From Zeimonas arvi (GTDB lineage: Bacteria > Pseudomonadota > Gammaproteobacteria > Burkholderiales > Burkholderiaceae_E), in assembly GCF_008039575.1 (NCBI RefSeq), contig NZ_VDUY01000001.1, positions 124,001-188,000 on the forward strand: 64,000 nucleotides of DNA, in the 5' to 3' direction. Below, piece after piece: positions 1 through 12,581 of the stretch. The notes below the pieces were generated by a model. It was not told where the DNA came from. It saw only the letters and a program-made list of their open reading frames with translations, and ran no database searches. Each line of letters opens with the position of its first letter. Position 1 is the stretch's first letter. The translations under genes were made by a program, and so were the position numbers.

Positions 1-103
1 CGCACGCGTCCCTTTAGCGCGCGTGCCCCCGCGACTGCGACGACTACCTTAACGACGGCACATCGAAGGCACCGGCCCCAACGGCCAGCCTCCACTCGTG
101 CGG
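1..103. other. Non-coding left edge
   Basis: I recognise no gene, RNA or motif here. The short open frames that cross it (for example 98-412 and 137-391) are arginine/alanine/proline-rich translations of GC-rich non-coding DNA and run through the inverted repeat that follows. Confidence 0.5.
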
Positions 104-457
104 CCCCGGGGTCGGGCGAACGAAGCCAAGACAAGTTCAGCGGCGCGCCACGACCTTGCCGGCGCGGGAGGGCAGGCGGCGGTTTGCGCGGGCGTGTGCG
201 CTGGCGCGGGAGCGCAGCGAAGACCCGGCGCGCGCAGCGCGAGCGGAACGCTGTCTGAGGACCGCCGCAGGCGGGCCGAGTTGCGTTCCGCGACGGGGCT
301 GAGCGTCCGCGCGACCAAGCGTTTCCGCGAAGCGGACAGCGCGCCCGCCCGCGCAAACCGCCGCCTGCCCTCCCGCGCCCCGCGCCAACACGAGCGCGCC
401 GTCTATAATTGAGGGTTTAGTTCGCCCGAACCCGGGCTCGTTCGCCCGACCCCGGGC
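104..457. repeat. Nested inverted-repeat element upstream of argG (element A)
   Basis: Two nested inverted repeats are visible. The inner arms, 161-194 and 346-379, are a perfect 34-bp match in opposite orientation around a 151-nt loop. The outer arms, about 104-126 and 435-457, match over about 22 bp with one indel. The loop carries CGCTGTCTGAG and, about 20 nt later, CGAGTTGCG. The same two words flank the central hairpin in the elements near 15, 17 and 33 kb. It also has a distal hairpin TCCGC-gaa-GCGGA (around 323-335). I therefore treat it as a diverged member of that family. Its right inner arm ends about 25 bp before the argG -10 hexamer. Confidence 0.7.
404..409 (+). promoter_or_regulatory. 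Candidate -10 of the argG promoter
   Basis: A consensus TATAAT lies 80 bp before the argG start. Seventeen bp upstream is GC-rich DNA next to the right arm of element A, and no convincing -35 is visible. Transcription would start near 416 and include the 20-bp tandem repeat at 421-460 in the leader. Confidence 0.5.
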
Positions 458-460
458 CGC
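421..460. repeat. Two-copy 20-bp tandem repeat in the argG leader
   Basis: Two adjacent 20-mers (421-440 and 441-460) both begin TTCGCCCGA and share CCCGGG. They differ at about four positions. Copy two is also present inverted near 104-120, so the repeat doubles as the outer arm of element A. It sits between the candidate -10 and the argG start codon, so it would be transcribed. Confidence 0.7.
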
Positions 461-488
461 ACTCCTTCACACATCATTAGGGCGCCAA

Positions 489-1763
<1,275 letters not shown>

Positions 1764-1781
1764 CGGGCGCGCGCCGCGACG

Positions 1782-3740
<1,959 letters not shown>

Positions 3741-3798
3741 CCAGGCCGCGCGGCGGCGCGGCGCGGCGGCCGGGTCGATTGCCACGCCCGGCTCTACA

Positions 3799-4296
3799 AT
3801 GCCGGACATGCACGACGCCGCCCGCCTCGTCGAGGTCGATCTCGACAACCTGCTTCACCAGTCCGCCCTGCGCGTCCTGCTCGACGAGTACGCGCGCGGC
3901 CCCGAGGGCGGCAGCCAGGCGCTCGCGGCCGAGGTGCTCGCACGCCTGCCCGAGGTGCTGCAGGCCAGCCGCTGCTACGCCGGCTGGCTCGCCTTCGTCG
4001 ACGACACCCCGGCGGGCTTGCTCAACGGATTCCTGGGCGTGTCGACCTTTCGCGGGCAGCCGCTGCTCAACATCCACGACATCGTCGTGTCCGCGCCGTT
4101 TCGCCGCCGCGGCATCGGCCGCGCCTTGCTCGCGGCCGCCGAGGCCGGCGCGCGCGCGCGCGGCTGCTGCAAACTCACCCTCGAGGTGCTCGAGGGCAAC
4201 CGTGGCGCGATCGCCGCCTACCGCGAAGCGGGCTTCGCGCCCTACGCGCTCGACCCGGCGATGGGCCGCGCGATGTTCTTCGAGAAGAAATTCTGA
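3799..4296 (+). CDS. GNAT family N-acetyltransferase
   Basis: A 165-residue single-domain acetyltransferase of unknown substrate. Acetyl-CoA binding motif A is visible as RRRGIGRA at residues 102-109, followed by the helix ending LAAAEAGARARG and the motif-B stretch KLTLEVLEGNRGAIAAYREAGF. The open frame extends upstream to 3385 into the C-terminus of the preceding gene, but that part is a shadow. Conservation begins at MPDMHDAARLVEVD. ATG 3799 and ATG 3808 are both possible. A TACAAT hexamer at 3795-3800 overlaps the first, so if it is a -10 the message would be nearly leaderless and 3808 would be the start. It lies 18 bp before yajQ. Confidence 0.88.
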   Translation: MPDMHDAARLVEVDLDNLLHQSALRVLLDEYARGPEGGSQALAAEVLARLPEVLQASRCYAGWLAFVDDTPAGLLNGFLGVSTFRGQPLLNIHDIVVSAPFRRRGIGRALLAAAEAGARARGCCKLTLEVLEGNRGAIAAYREAGFAPYALDPAMGRAMFFEKKF

Positions 4297-4314
4297 CCAC
4301 GGAGGAAACCATCC

Positions 4315-4800
4315 ATGCCCTCGTTCGACGTAGTCTCCGAAGCCGATGCCGTCGAGGTCCGCAACGCGATCGACCAGGCCAACAAGGAGATCTCCACCCG
4401 CTTCGACTTCAAGGGCTCCGACGCCCGCATCGAGCAGAAGGAGCGTGAGCTCACCGCCTTCGCCGACGACGAGTTCAAGCTCGGCCAGGTGCGCGAGGTG
4501 CTGCTCGGCAAGGCGGCCAAGCGCGGCGTCGACGTCCGCTTCCTGGACTTCGGCGATCCGCAGAAGATCGGCGGCGACAAGATGAAGCAGACGATCACCG
4601 TGCGCCACGGCGTGTCGTCCGAGCACGCCAAGAAGATCGTGCGTCTCATCAAGGACAGCAAGCTGAAGGTGCAGGCCAGCATCCAGGGCGACGCGGTGCG
4701 CGTCACCGGGGCAAAGCGCGACGACCTGCAGACGGCCATCGCCTTGCTGAAGAAGGACATCACCGACGTGCCGCTCGCCTTCCAGAACTTCCGCGACTAG
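4315..4800 (+). CDS. yajQ: YajQ family nucleotide-binding protein
   Basis: Small cytosolic protein of the YajQ family (161 residues, the normal length). Members bind nucleic acids or nucleotides, and some bind cyclic di-GMP as effectors. The N-terminus [18 protein letters not shown], the central [11 protein letters not shown] and the C-terminal [11 protein letters not shown] are all family hallmarks. A GAGGAAA ribosome-binding site lies 8-14 bp before the ATG. The stop codon directly abuts the ATG-like codon of the next frame. Its role in this organism cannot be read from its neighbours. Confidence 0.96.
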   Translation: MPSFDVVSEADAVEVRNAIDQANKEISTRFDFKGSDARIEQKERELTAFADDEFKLGQVREVLLGKAAKRGVDVRFLDFGDPQKIGGDKMKQTITVRHGVSSEHAKKIVRLIKDSKLKVQASIQGDAVRVTGAKRDDLQTAIALLKKDITDVPLAFQNFRD

Positions 4801-4836
4801 ATGCGGCGCCGACCGCCCCGCCCAGGGCCCCATCCC

Positions 4837-5994
4837 GTGACCGAGACGCGGCCGCGTCACATCCTGCCGGCGATCGCGGTCGCGCAGCTGGCCGGCTCCT
4901 CGCTCTGGTTCGCGACGAACGGGGTGATGGCCGACCTGCAGCGCGACTGGGGGCTGCCCGAGGTCGCGCTGGGCTGGCTCACCGCGGCGGTGCAGGCCGG
5001 CTTCGTGGCCGGCACGCTGGCCTTCGCCCTGCTCACCGTCGCCGATCGCTTCTCGCCGCGGCGAGTCTTCCTCCTCTGCGCGCTGGCCGGCGCGCTGTTC
5101 AACGCGGCCGCCCTGCTCGTGCCCGAGCGGCTGGCGCCGCTGCTGGCGATCCGCTTCGCCACCGGCTTCTTCCTGGCCGGCATCTATCCGGTGGGCATGA
5201 AGATCGCGGCGGGCTGGTACGAACGCGGGCTGGGCGGCGCACTGGGCTTCCTGGTCGGCGCACTGGTGCTCGGCACCGCCCTGCCCCATGGGCTGCGCGC
5301 GCTCGGCGCCGAGCTGCCCTGGCAGGGCGTTATCCTGGCAGTGTCGGCAATCGCCGCCGCAGGCGGCCTGCTGCTGAACGCCGCGGTGCCCGACGGCCCG
5401 CACCTGCGCCGCAGCCCGGCGATCAACCCGCGAACGCTGGCGCTGATCTGGCGCGACCCGGCGGTGCGCGCGCCGGCCTTCGGCTACTTCGGCCACATGT
5501 GGGAGCTGTACAGCTTCTGGACCCTGGTCCCCGCGATCGTCGCCACGCGGCTGGCCGGCGCCGCGGTGTCGGCCGCCGCCTTCGGGATCATCGCGGCCGG
5601 CTTCCTCGGCTGCGCGGTCGGCGGCCTGCTCGCGAACCGCCACGGCAGCGCACGCGTGGCCGCCATCCAGCTCGCGACCAGCGGCCTGTGCTGCCTGATC
5701 GCACCGGCGATGCTGCAGGCGCCGGACACGGTCTTCGTGGTCTGGCTCGCCGTCTGGGGCGTCGCGGTCGTCGGCGACTCGCCGCAGTTCAGCGCGCTGA
5801 CCGCCAGCGCGGCGCCGCGCGAGCTGGTGGGCAGCGTGCTCACGCTGGTCAACAGCATCGGCTTCGCGCTGACCGCGCTGCTGATCCCGGTCTTCGCCGC
5901 GCTGGCCGCCGCCTGGCCGCTGGCCTGGGTGCTGCCCCTGCTCGCGCTCGGCCCGGTGGCGGGACTTGCGGCGATGCGCCCGCTGCTGAGATAG
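4837..5994 (+). CDS. MFS transporter
   Basis: Inner-membrane carrier of the major facilitator superfamily, about 385 residues with about 12 hydrophobic segments. The first helix carries LAGSSLWFATNGVMADL, and GIYPVGMKIAAGWYERGLGGALGF fits the signature of the YNFM/cyanate-permease-like subgroup. An ATG at 4801 directly follows the yajQ stop, but it would add an Arg/Pro-rich leader that looks non-coding. GTG 4837 (VTETRPRHIL) has AGGG about 10 bp upstream and gives a natural N-terminus, so I prefer it. The substrate is unknown. It precedes the permease-SDR pair without forming an obvious overlap with them. Confidence 0.88.
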   Translation: MTETRPRHILPAIAVAQLAGSSLWFATNGVMADLQRDWGLPEVALGWLTAAVQAGFVAGTLAFALLTVADRFSPRRVFLLCALAGALFNAAALLVPERLAPLLAIRFATGFFLAGIYPVGMKIAAGWYERGLGGALGFLVGALVLGTALPHGLRALGAELPWQGVILAVSAIAAAGGLLLNAAVPDGPHLRRSPAINPRTLALIWRDPAVRAPAFGYFGHMWELYSFWTLVPAIVATRLAGAAVSAAAFGIIAAGFLGCAVGGLLANRHGSARVAAIQLATSGLCCLIAPAMLQAPDTVFVVWLAVWGVAVVGDSPQFSALTASAAPRELVGSVLTLVNSIGFALTALLIPVFAALAAAWPLAWVLPLLALGPVAGLAAMRPLLR

Positions 5995-6071
5995 TCGCGC
6001 CTGCCGACCCGATCGCGCCCGCGAGGACGGCAGGCGACACCCCCGGGCGATCGACCGAAAAGGAAAACAAG

Positions 6072-7352
6072 ATGAGCGGATCGCTGTTCCCGACCTGGCA
6101 GCTCAAGCGCGAGGGCATCGTCGCCCCCGACGAGCGCCTGCCCTGGCCCCAGACCGTCGCGCTCGGCCTGCAGCACGTGGTGGCGATGTTCGGGGCCACG
6201 GTGCTGGCGCCGCTGCTGATGGGCTTCGACCCGAACGTGGCAATCCTGATGTCGGGCATCGGCACGCTGCTCTTCTTCTTCGTGGTCGGCGGCCGGGTGC
6301 CGAGCTACCTGGGCTCGAGCTTCGCCTTCATCGGCGTGGTGATCGCGGCCACCGGCTACGCCGGCTCGGGCCCGAACGCCGGCATCGGCGTGGCGCTCGG
6401 CGGGATCATCGCCTGCGGCGCGCTCTACACGCTGATCGGCGCCATCGTGATGAGCGCCGGCACCGGATGGATCGAGCGCTTCATGCCGCCGGTGGTCACC
6501 GGGGCGGTGGTCGCGGTGATCGGCCTGAACCTCGCGCCGATCGCGGTCAAGGGCGCGAGCGCCACGCCCTTCGACGCCTGGATGGCGGTGGTCACCGTGC
6601 TGTGCGTGGGCGGCGTGGCCGTCTTCACCCGCGGCCTGCTGCAGAAGCTGCTGATCCTGGCGGGCCTGGTCCTGGCCTACCTGATCTACGCGGTGCTCAC
6701 CAACGGCATGGGCCTGGGCAAGCCGGTGGACTTCTCCGGCGTGGCGGCCGCCGCGTGGTTCGGGCTGCCGAGATTCGCGGCGCCGGTGTTCGAGGCCAAG
6801 GCGATGCTGCTGATCGCGCCGGTGGCGATCGTGCTGGTGGCCGAGAACCTGGGCCACGTCAAGGCGGTGTCGGCGATGACCGGCCGCAACCTCGATCCGT
6901 ACATGGGCCGCGCCTTCGTGGGCGACGGCCTGGCCACCATGCTCTCCGGGGGAGTGGGCGGCACCGGCGTGACCACCTATGCCGAGAACATCGGCGTGAT
7001 GGCGGTGACCCGCGTGTACTCCACGCTGATCTTCGTGGTCGCCGCCGCGGTGGCGATCGTGCTGGGCTTCTCGCCGAAGTTCGGCGCGCTGATCGCGACC
7101 ATTCCCGGGCCGGTGCTGGGCGGCGTGTCGATCGTGGTCTTCGGCCTGATCGCGGTGGCCGGCGCCAAGATCTGGGTCGACAACAAGGTCGACTTCACCG
7201 ACAACCGAAACCTGATCGTGGCCGCGGTCACGCTGGTGCTCGGCGCCGGCGACTTCACCCTGAAGATCGGCGGTTTCGCGCTGGGCGGGATCGGTACCGC
7301 GACCTTCGGGGCCATCCTGCTGTATGCCTTGCTTGGAGGAAAAGGACGATGA
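6072..7352 (+). CDS. uraA: Uracil/xanthine (NCS2) permease, UraA-like
   Basis: Inner-membrane nucleobase:proton symporter of the NCS2 family, 426 residues and about 14 transmembrane segments. Family hallmarks are QHVVAMFGATVLAPLLMG at the N-terminus, the substrate-site glutamates in VAENLGH and TYAENIG, and GGVGGTGVTTY. The pattern is closer to UraA than to purine-specific members. ATG 6072 follows a purine-rich AAAAGGAAAAC region that can act as ribosome-binding site. The longer frame from 5499 overlaps the MFS gene and is a shadow. Its stop overlaps the ATG of the next SDR gene by 4 bp (ATGA), so the two are translationally coupled. Confidence 0.92.
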   Translation: MSGSLFPTWQLKREGIVAPDERLPWPQTVALGLQHVVAMFGATVLAPLLMGFDPNVAILMSGIGTLLFFFVVGGRVPSYLGSSFAFIGVVIAATGYAGSGPNAGIGVALGGIIACGALYTLIGAIVMSAGTGWIERFMPPVVTGAVVAVIGLNLAPIAVKGASATPFDAWMAVVTVLCVGGVAVFTRGLLQKLLILAGLVLAYLIYAVLTNGMGLGKPVDFSGVAAAAWFGLPRFAAPVFEAKAMLLIAPVAIVLVAENLGHVKAVSAMTGRNLDPYMGRAFVGDGLATMLSGGVGGTGVTTYAENIGVMAVTRVYSTLIFVVAAAVAIVLGFSPKFGALIATIPGPVLGGVSIVVFGLIAVAGAKIWVDNKVDFTDNRNLIVAAVTLVLGAGDFTLKIGGFALGGIGTATFGAILLYALLGGKGR

Positions 7353-8083
7353 CGACTCCACCGCGTGTTGCGCTGGTGACCGGCGGCAGCCGGGGCATCG
7401 GGCGCGCGATCGTACGACGCCTGTCCGGCGACGGCGTGCGCGTGCTGAACCTGGACCTGCAGGCGCCCGGACAGCTCGAGAACGGCGAGCACTACGAGCA
7501 GCTCGACGTGGCGGACGCGCCGCGCGCCAGGGAGCGGCTCGCCACGCTGGCCCGCGAGTGGCCGGTGACCGACCTCGTCAACAATGCCGGGATCGTTCGA
7601 CCCGCCACGATCGAGGATGCCAGCGAGGACGACCTCGACGCGGTCGTGGCGGTGAACCTCGCCGCCGCGATCCGCTGCGTGCAGGCGGTACTGCCCGGCA
7701 TGAAGGCGCGCGGCTACGGGCGCATCGTCAACATCAGCAGCCGCGCGGCACTCGGCAAGCCGCTGCGCACCGTCTATTCGATCACCAAGGCCGGCCTGCA
7801 CGGGCTGACCCGCACGCTGGCGCTGGAGATCGGCCATCACGGCATCACGGTCAACGCGATCGGCCCCGGACCGATCGCCACCGAACTGTTCGAGCGGGTC
7901 AACCCGCCCGACGCCCCGGCCACCCGGCGGATCGTCGAGTCGATCCCGGTGCGGCGGATGGGCACGCCCGACGATGTTGCCCACGGTGCCGCGATGCTGC
8001 TCGACCCGCGCTCCGGCTTCATCACCGGCCAGGTGCTCTATGTGTGCGGCGGCATGACGGTCGGACTCGGCCACGCTGCCTGA
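7349..8083 (+). CDS. SDR family oxidoreductase (FabG-like)
   Basis: A 244-residue classical short-chain dehydrogenase. The Rossmann motif TGGSRGIG is near residues 12-19, NNAG near 79-82, the catalytic Ser in NISSRAALG and the YxxxK pair in YSITKAG. C-terminal GPGPIATELF and the SGFITGQVLYVCGG ending match 3-oxoacyl-ACP-reductase-like members. The substrate cannot be assigned. It overlaps the permease stop by 4 bp and has GAGGAAAAGG as ribosome-binding site. It converges on dxs with only 14 bp between stops. Coupling to a nucleobase permease may be incidental or may suggest a catabolic role (inference). Confidence 0.9.
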   Translation: MTTPPRVALVTGGSRGIGRAIVRRLSGDGVRVLNLDLQAPGQLENGEHYEQLDVADAPRARERLATLAREWPVTDLVNNAGIVRPATIEDASEDDLDAVVAVNLAAAIRCVQAVLPGMKARGYGRIVNISSRAALGKPLRTVYSITKAGLHGLTRTLALEIGHHGITVNAIGPGPIATELFERVNPPDAPATRRIVESIPVRRMGTPDDVAHGAAMLLDPRSGFITGQVLYVCGGMTVGLGHAA

Positions 8084-8097
8084 GGTCCGCGGGCTGC

Positions 8098-10011
8098 TCA
8101 GGCCCCGAATCGTTCGCGCACCGAGCGCTCGATCCCGGCGCCGTCCAGCCCCTCGAGCCGCAGCAATTGCGCCTGCTCGCCGTGGTCGATGAAGCGGTCG
8201 GGCAGGCCCAGCTGCAGCAGCGGAAGCACGAGGCGCCGCGCGGCCATCGCCTCGGCGACCGCGCTGCCGGCGCCGCCCATGACGACATGCTCTTCCACCG
8301 TCACGAAGGCCTCGTGCGCGGCAGCCAGCTCGCCCAGCAGGTCGGCATCGACCGGCTTCACGAAGCGCATGTTGACCACGGTGGCGTCGAGCGCCTCGCC
8401 GGCGGCCAGTGCCGGCGCGAGCATCGTGCCGAAGGCGAGGATCGCGATCCGCCGGCCCTGCCGGCGGACCTCGGCCTTGCCGAGCGGAATCTCGGTGAAG
8501 GCCTTCTCGACCGCCGCCCCGGCGCCCGCCCCGCGCGGGTAGCGCACCGCCGCCGGACCGTCGTGCCGGAACGCGCTGTAGAGCATCTGCCGGCACTCGT
8601 TCTCGTCGGACGGCGCGTAGACCACCAGGTTGGGCACGCAGCGCAGATAGGCGAAATCGTAGGCGCCCGCGTGGGTGGCGCCGTCGGCCCCCACCAGTCC
8701 GGCGCGGTCGAGCGCGAACATGACCGGCAGGTTCTGCAAGGCCACGTCGTGGATCAGCTGGTCGTAGCCGCGCTGCAGGAAGGTGCTGTAGATCGCGACC
8801 ACCGGCTTGAGTCCCTCGCAGGCGATGCCGGCCGCAAAGGTCACCGCATGCTGCTCGGCGATGCCCACGTCGAAGTAGCGCCGCGGAAAGCGCTTCTCGA
8901 ACTCCACCAGGCCCGAGCCCTCGCGCATGGCCGGCGTGATGGCCACCAGCCGCTCGTCGGCCTCGGCCATGTCGCAGACCCAGTCCGAGAACACTTGCGT
9001 GTAGGTGGGCCGCGAGGGCTTGGTCGACTTGACGATGCCCTGCCCCGGATCGAAACGGCCCGGGCCGTGATAGAGCACCGGGTCGGCCTCGGCCAGCTTG
9101 TAGCCCTGTCCCTTGCGGGTCACGACGTGCAGGAACTGGGGGCCGCGCAGCTCGCGCAGGTTCTGCAAGGTGGGGATCAGGCTGTCGAGATCGTGGCCGT
9201 CGATCGGGCCCACGTAGTTGAAGCCGAACTCCTCGAACAGCGTGCCCGGCACCACCATGCCCTTGGCATGCTCCTCGAGGCGCTTGGCGAGCTCGAAGAG
9301 CGGCGGCACGTTCTGCAGCACCGCGCGGCCCAGGTCGCGGGCCTTGGAGTAGAAGCGCCCCGAGAGAAGCCGGGCCAGGTAGCGGTTGAGCGCCCCCACT
9401 GGCGGCGAAATCGACATGTCGTTGTCGTTGAGGATCACGAGCAGGTCGATGTCCGGCGTGACGCCGGCGTTGTTGAGCGCCTCGAAGGCCATGCCGGCAG
9501 ACATCGCGCCGTCGCCGATCACCGCCACGTGGCGGCGACGGTTCGGGCCTTCGTTCTCGCCCTTGTTGCGCGAGGCCACGGCCATGCCGAGCGCGGCCGA
9601 GATCGAGGTGGACGAATGCGCGGTGCCGAAGGCGTCGTGCTCGCTCTCGCTGCGCTTCGGGAAGCCCGAGATGCCGCCCAGCTGGCGCAGCGTGGCCATG
9701 CGCTCGCGCCGGCCGGTCAGGATCTTGTGCGGGTAGCTCTGGTGGCCCACGTCCCAGATCAGGCGGTCGCGCGGGGTGTCGAACACATAGTGCAGCGCGA
9801 TCGTGAGTTCGACCGTGCCGAGATTCGACGACAGGTGGCCGCCGGTGCGCGAGACCGACTGCAGGACGAAGTCGCGCAGCTCGGCGGCGAGCTGGGGCAG
9901 CCGCGCGCGATCCATGGCGCGCAGGATGGAAGGATCGTCGACGGCGGCCAGCAGCGGCCAGGTCGTGCCGTGCGGCGCCGTCTCGCGGTTCGCGTCGGAC
10001 ATGTCGGTCAT
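8098..10011 (-). CDS. dxs: 1-deoxy-D-xylulose-5-phosphate synthase
   Basis: Thiamine-diphosphate enzyme that condenses pyruvate with glyceraldehyde 3-phosphate, the first step of the MEP isoprenoid pathway. Visible features are the catalytic-loop [12 protein letters not shown] near residue 54, the ThDP motif from GDGAMS at 166-171 to NN at 180-181, [15 protein letters not shown] in the pyrimidine-binding domain and [10 protein letters not shown] with the catalytic glutamate. At 637 residues it has the normal length. The start ATG at 10011 overlaps the ispA stop (ATGA), so it is the last gene of the xseB-ispA-dxs operon. The open frame continues upstream through ispA but that extension is not coding. 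Confidence 0.98.
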   Translation of the reverse strand: MTDMSDANRETAPHGTTWPLLAAVDDPSILRAMDRARLPQLAAELRDFVLQSVSRTGGHLSSNLGTVELTIALHYVFDTPRDRLIWDVGHQSYPHKILTGRRERMATLRQLGGISGFPKRSESEHDAFGTAHSSTSISAALGMAVASRNKGENEGPNRRRHVAVIGDGAMSAGMAFEALNNAGVTPDIDLLVILNDNDMSISPPVGALNRYLARLLSGRFYSKARDLGRAVLQNVPPLFELAKRLEEHAKGMVVPGTLFEEFGFNYVGPIDGHDLDSLIPTLQNLRELRGPQFLHVVTRKGQGYKLAEADPVLYHGPGRFDPGQGIVKSTKPSRPTYTQVFSDWVCDMAEADERLVAITPAMREGSGLVEFEKRFPRRYFDVGIAEQHAVTFAAGIACEGLKPVVAIYSTFLQRGYDQLIHDVALQNLPVMFALDRAGLVGADGATHAGAYDFAYLRCVPNLVVYAPSDENECRQMLYSAFRHDGPAAVRYPRGAGAGAAVEKAFTEIPLGKAEVRRQGRRIAILAFGTMLAPALAAGEALDATVVNMRFVKPVDADLLGELAAAHEAFVTVEEHVVMGGAGSAVAEAMAARRLVLPLLQLGLPDRFIDHGEQAQLLRLEGLDGAGIERSVRERFGA

Positions 10012-10985
10012 GAGCGCCTCAGAACGATCAGGTCGGCAAGCTCGCGCAGCCTGCGGCCAGCCTCGCCCAGCGGGGCGATCGCCGACAGCGCCGAGGCATG
10101 CAGGTCGGCGGCCATTCGCCTGGATTCGGCCAGCCCCAGCACCGACACGTAAGTCGGCTTGTTGCTGTCGGCATCCTTGCCTGCCGTCTTGCCCAGCGTG
10201 GCGGCGTCGCCCTCCACGTCGAGAATGTCGTCCACCACCTGGAAGGCCAGCCCGATCGCCTCGGCATACTGGTCGAGACGCGCGCGCGCGTCGTCGAGAC
10301 GCGAATGCGTGTCGCCGGCGCCGGGGCGCGCCAAGGCCTCCGCCGGCGCGTCGCCGCACATCGCGCCCAGCCTCACCGAGGCGCGCAGCAGCGCGCCGGT
10401 CTTGCGGCGGTGCATGTCCTCGAGCGCGGCCTGGGTCATGGGCCCGCCGACCGCGGCCAGGTCGATCGCCTGGCCGCCGGCCATGCCGCGCGAACCGGCC
10501 GCGGCGGCCAGTTCGGCCACCATCCGGGCAGCCCCCGGGCGGTCGACGCCGGCCAGCACCTCGAAGGCCATCGCCTGCAGCGCGTCGCCGACCAGCATCG
10601 CCAGCGCCTCGCCCCAGACCACGTGCACCGTGGGGCGGCCCCGCCTGAGGATGTCGTCGTCCATGCAGGGCAGGTCGTCGTGGACCAGCGAGTAGGCGTG
10701 GATCAACTCGACCGCGCAGCCCGCCGCGACCAGCGCCGCCTGCGGCGCGCCGACCGCCTCGCCGGCCGCCAGGACCAGCAGCGGGCGGATCCGCTTGCCG
10801 CCGCCCAGCACCGCGTAACGCATCGCATCGTGCAGGGGCACCGGGTGCGCGTCCGCCGCGGGCAACGCGGTCTCGAGCGCGCGCTCGATGCAGGCGGCAT
10901 GGCCGCTCATCCAGTCCGGGAAGGACATCGCTGAAGGCGCGCGAGGCGCCGCGGCGGCGCCGGCCTCGTCGGAAACCTCGCTCAC
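10008..10985 (-). CDS. ispA: Polyprenyl (farnesyl) diphosphate synthase
   Basis: Cytosolic prenyltransferase that extends dimethylallyl and geranyl diphosphates with isopentenyl diphosphate to farnesyl diphosphate, feeding quinone and undecaprenyl synthesis. The first Asp-rich motif DDLPCMDDD is at residues 103-111 and the second DDILD at 252-256. [10 protein letters not shown] is at 61-70. The protein has 325 residues, about 25 more than E. coli IspA because of an Ala-rich N-terminus, and a start at the internal MSFPDW (residue 20) is possible. It overlaps xseB and dxs by 4 bp each, so it is a tightly coupled middle gene of the operon. Confidence 0.96.
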   Translation of the reverse strand: MSEVSDEAGAAAAPRAPSAMSFPDWMSGHAACIERALETALPAADAHPVPLHDAMRYAVLGGGKRIRPLLVLAAGEAVGAPQAALVAAGCAVELIHAYSLVHDDLPCMDDDILRRGRPTVHVVWGEALAMLVGDALQAMAFEVLAGVDRPGAARMVAELAAAAGSRGMAGGQAIDLAAVGGPMTQAALEDMHRRKTGALLRASVRLGAMCGDAPAEALARPGAGDTHSRLDDARARLDQYAEAIGLAFQVVDDILDVEGDAATLGKTAGKDADSNKPTYVSVLGLAESRRMAADLHASALSAIAPLGEAGRRLRELADLIVLRRS

Positions 10986-11290
10986 GCTTCTTCGTCCTGA
11001 CGGGCGTCAAAGGGCCTGAGGACGTCGGCTTCCAGAATACGAACCTGCTGCTCGACCTCCGCAAGCGCCTTGCGGGCAGTCCCCACGAGTTCCGCACCGC
11101 GACGGTAAGCCGCGAGCGACTGCTCGAGACTCAGGGATCCGCCTTCCATCTGCTGGACGATGCCCTCGAGCTCGCTCAACGCGGATTCGAAGCGATCTGG
11201 CGTGGCGGATGCATCGGGCAAGGCATCCGGGTTGCCGCCGGCAGCGTCGGCGGCGGTGCGTCCCGCATCGGGACTGTTGGAACGGGCCAT
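10982..11290 (-). CDS. xseB: Exodeoxyribonuclease VII small subunit
   Basis: Small subunit of exonuclease VII, which degrades single-stranded DNA together with XseA (not in this window). The family core is [19 protein letters not shown] followed by [13 protein letters not shown]. The rest is a short helical tail. I start it at ATG 11290 ([10 protein letters not shown]), giving 102 residues. The longer frame to 11506 runs into the divergent Rieske gene's leader. It leads the xseB-ispA-dxs operon, a very common gene order in proteobacteria. A TAAAAT hexamer on the minus strand (11333-11328) may be its -10, but the -35 is weak. Confidence 0.95.
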   Translation of the reverse strand: MARSNSPDAGRTAADAAGGNPDALPDASATPDRFESALSELEGIVQQMEGGSLSLEQSLAAYRRGAELVGTARKALAEVEQQVRILEADVLRPFDARQDEEA

Positions 11291-11462
11291 CGGGGGACGA
11301 TCCTGCGCGCGATTCGGCAAAGGCTTGATTTTACCCGGGTTCCCCAAACGGGGTATCCTTTCGCCTTTTGTCGGCCGTGGCCGGATCCCGTCTCCGGGTC
11401 CTGCGTCCAGCCTGCGGCCGGGCTTGGTTCCGTCCTTCGACTTTTTGAACTGGAGGGTCAGG

Positions 11463-12569
11463 ATGTCGGATCTGGGTCGTCGTGAGTACCTCACCCCCTC
11501 GCGCACGCAGCTTCCCGTTTCTGCCTATTTCGACGAGGCGCTGTTCCAGCGCGAGATCGAAACGCTCTTCCGTAAGGGCCCCGGCTACATCGGCCACTCG
11601 CTGATGGTGCCCGAGGCCGGCGACTATCATGCGCTCGAGGCCGAACGCGGCGGGCGTGTGCTCGTTCGCAGCGAATCCGGAATCGAGCTGCTGTCCAACG
11701 TCTGCCGCCATCGCCAGGCGATCATGCTCAAGGGCCGCGGCAACACCGGCAACATCGTCTGCCCGCTGCACCGCTGGACCTACGACCTGAAGGGGGAGCT
11801 GCTCGGCGCGCCGCACTTCGAGGAGCAGCCCTGCCTGAACCTCGGCCGCACGCCCCTGCAGAACTGGCAGGGCCTGCTGTTCGAGGGCCCGCGCGACGTC
11901 GCGAAGGACCTGGCCAGGCTGGGCGTTCGCCAGGAGTTCGACTTCTCGGGCTACATGCTCGACCACGTCGAGGTCCACGATTGCGCCTACAACTGGAAGA
12001 CCTTCATCGAGGTCTACCTTGAGGACTACCACGTGGCGCCCTTCCACCCGGGGCTGGGCCACTTCGTGACCTGCGAGGACCTGCGCTGGGAGTTCGGCGA
12101 CTGGTACTCGGTGCAGACCGTCGGCATCGCCGACGCGCTGAAGCGGCCCGGATCGCCCGCCTACAAGCGCTGGCACGAGCAGTTGCTGAAGTTCAATCGC
12201 GGCGAGATGCCGAAGCACGGCGCGATCTGGATGACCTACTTCCCGAACGTGATGGTCGAGTGGTATCCACACGTGCTGGTCGTGTCCACGCTGATCCCGC
12301 GCGGCGTGCAGCACACGACCAACATCGTGGAGTTCTACTATCCGGAAGAGATCGTCCTGTTCGAGCGCGAATTCGTCGAAGCCGAACGCGCGGCCTACAT
12401 GGAGACCGCGGTCGAGGACGACGAGATCGCGCTTCGCATGGACGCAGGCCGCCGGGCGCTGTTCGATCGCGGCGAGAACCAGGCCGGCCCCTACCAGAGC
12501 CCGATGGAAGACGGCATGCAGCACTTCCACGAGTTCCTGCGCCGACAGCTCGGGGCGGTCGGTGACTGA
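11463..12569 (+). CDS. Rieske aromatic ring-hydroxylating oxygenase, alpha subunit
   Basis: A 368-residue oxygenase component. The Rieske [2Fe-2S] ligands are Cys81 and His83 (CRHR) and Cys100 and His103 (CPLH). The mononuclear iron site is visible as NWKTFIE (178 on) and the EDYHVAPFHP segment with His190 and His195. ATG 11463 has GGAGGGTCAGG just upstream, and the longer frame from 11160 is antisense to xseB. No ferredoxin, reductase or beta subunit is nearby, so an electron donor must come from elsewhere. The substrate is unknown. From general knowledge, orthologues in this position next to the xseB operon occur in other Burkholderiales. A solitary conserved location suggests a housekeeping hydroxylation and argues against xenobiotic catabolism (inference). 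Confidence 0.9.
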   Translation: MSDLGRREYLTPSRTQLPVSAYFDEALFQREIETLFRKGPGYIGHSLMVPEAGDYHALEAERGGRVLVRSESGIELLSNVCRHRQAIMLKGRGNTGNIVCPLHRWTYDLKGELLGAPHFEEQPCLNLGRTPLQNWQGLLFEGPRDVAKDLARLGVRQEFDFSGYMLDHVEVHDCAYNWKTFIEVYLEDYHVAPFHPGLGHFVTCEDLRWEFGDWYSVQTVGIADALKRPGSPAYKRWHEQLLKFNRGEMPKHGAIWMTYFPNVMVEWYPHVLVVSTLIPRGVQHTTNIVEFYYPEEIVLFEREFVEAERAAYMETAVEDDEIALRMDAGRRALFDRGENQAGPYQSPMEDGMQHFHEFLRRQLGAVGD

Positions 12570-12581
12570 CAGGCAGCGCTG

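Noticed and set aside
98-412. Open frames upstream of argG as small proteins
   Set aside because: They run through both arms of a 34-bp inverted repeat, have only low-complexity Arg/Ala/Pro composition, and no ribosome-binding site.
8098-11097. A single 999-residue fusion frame spanning dxs and ispA
   Set aside because: Only the part from 10011 downward matches DXS. The upstream part is ispA read in the wrong frame, and ispA has its own complete frame with 4-bp overlaps.
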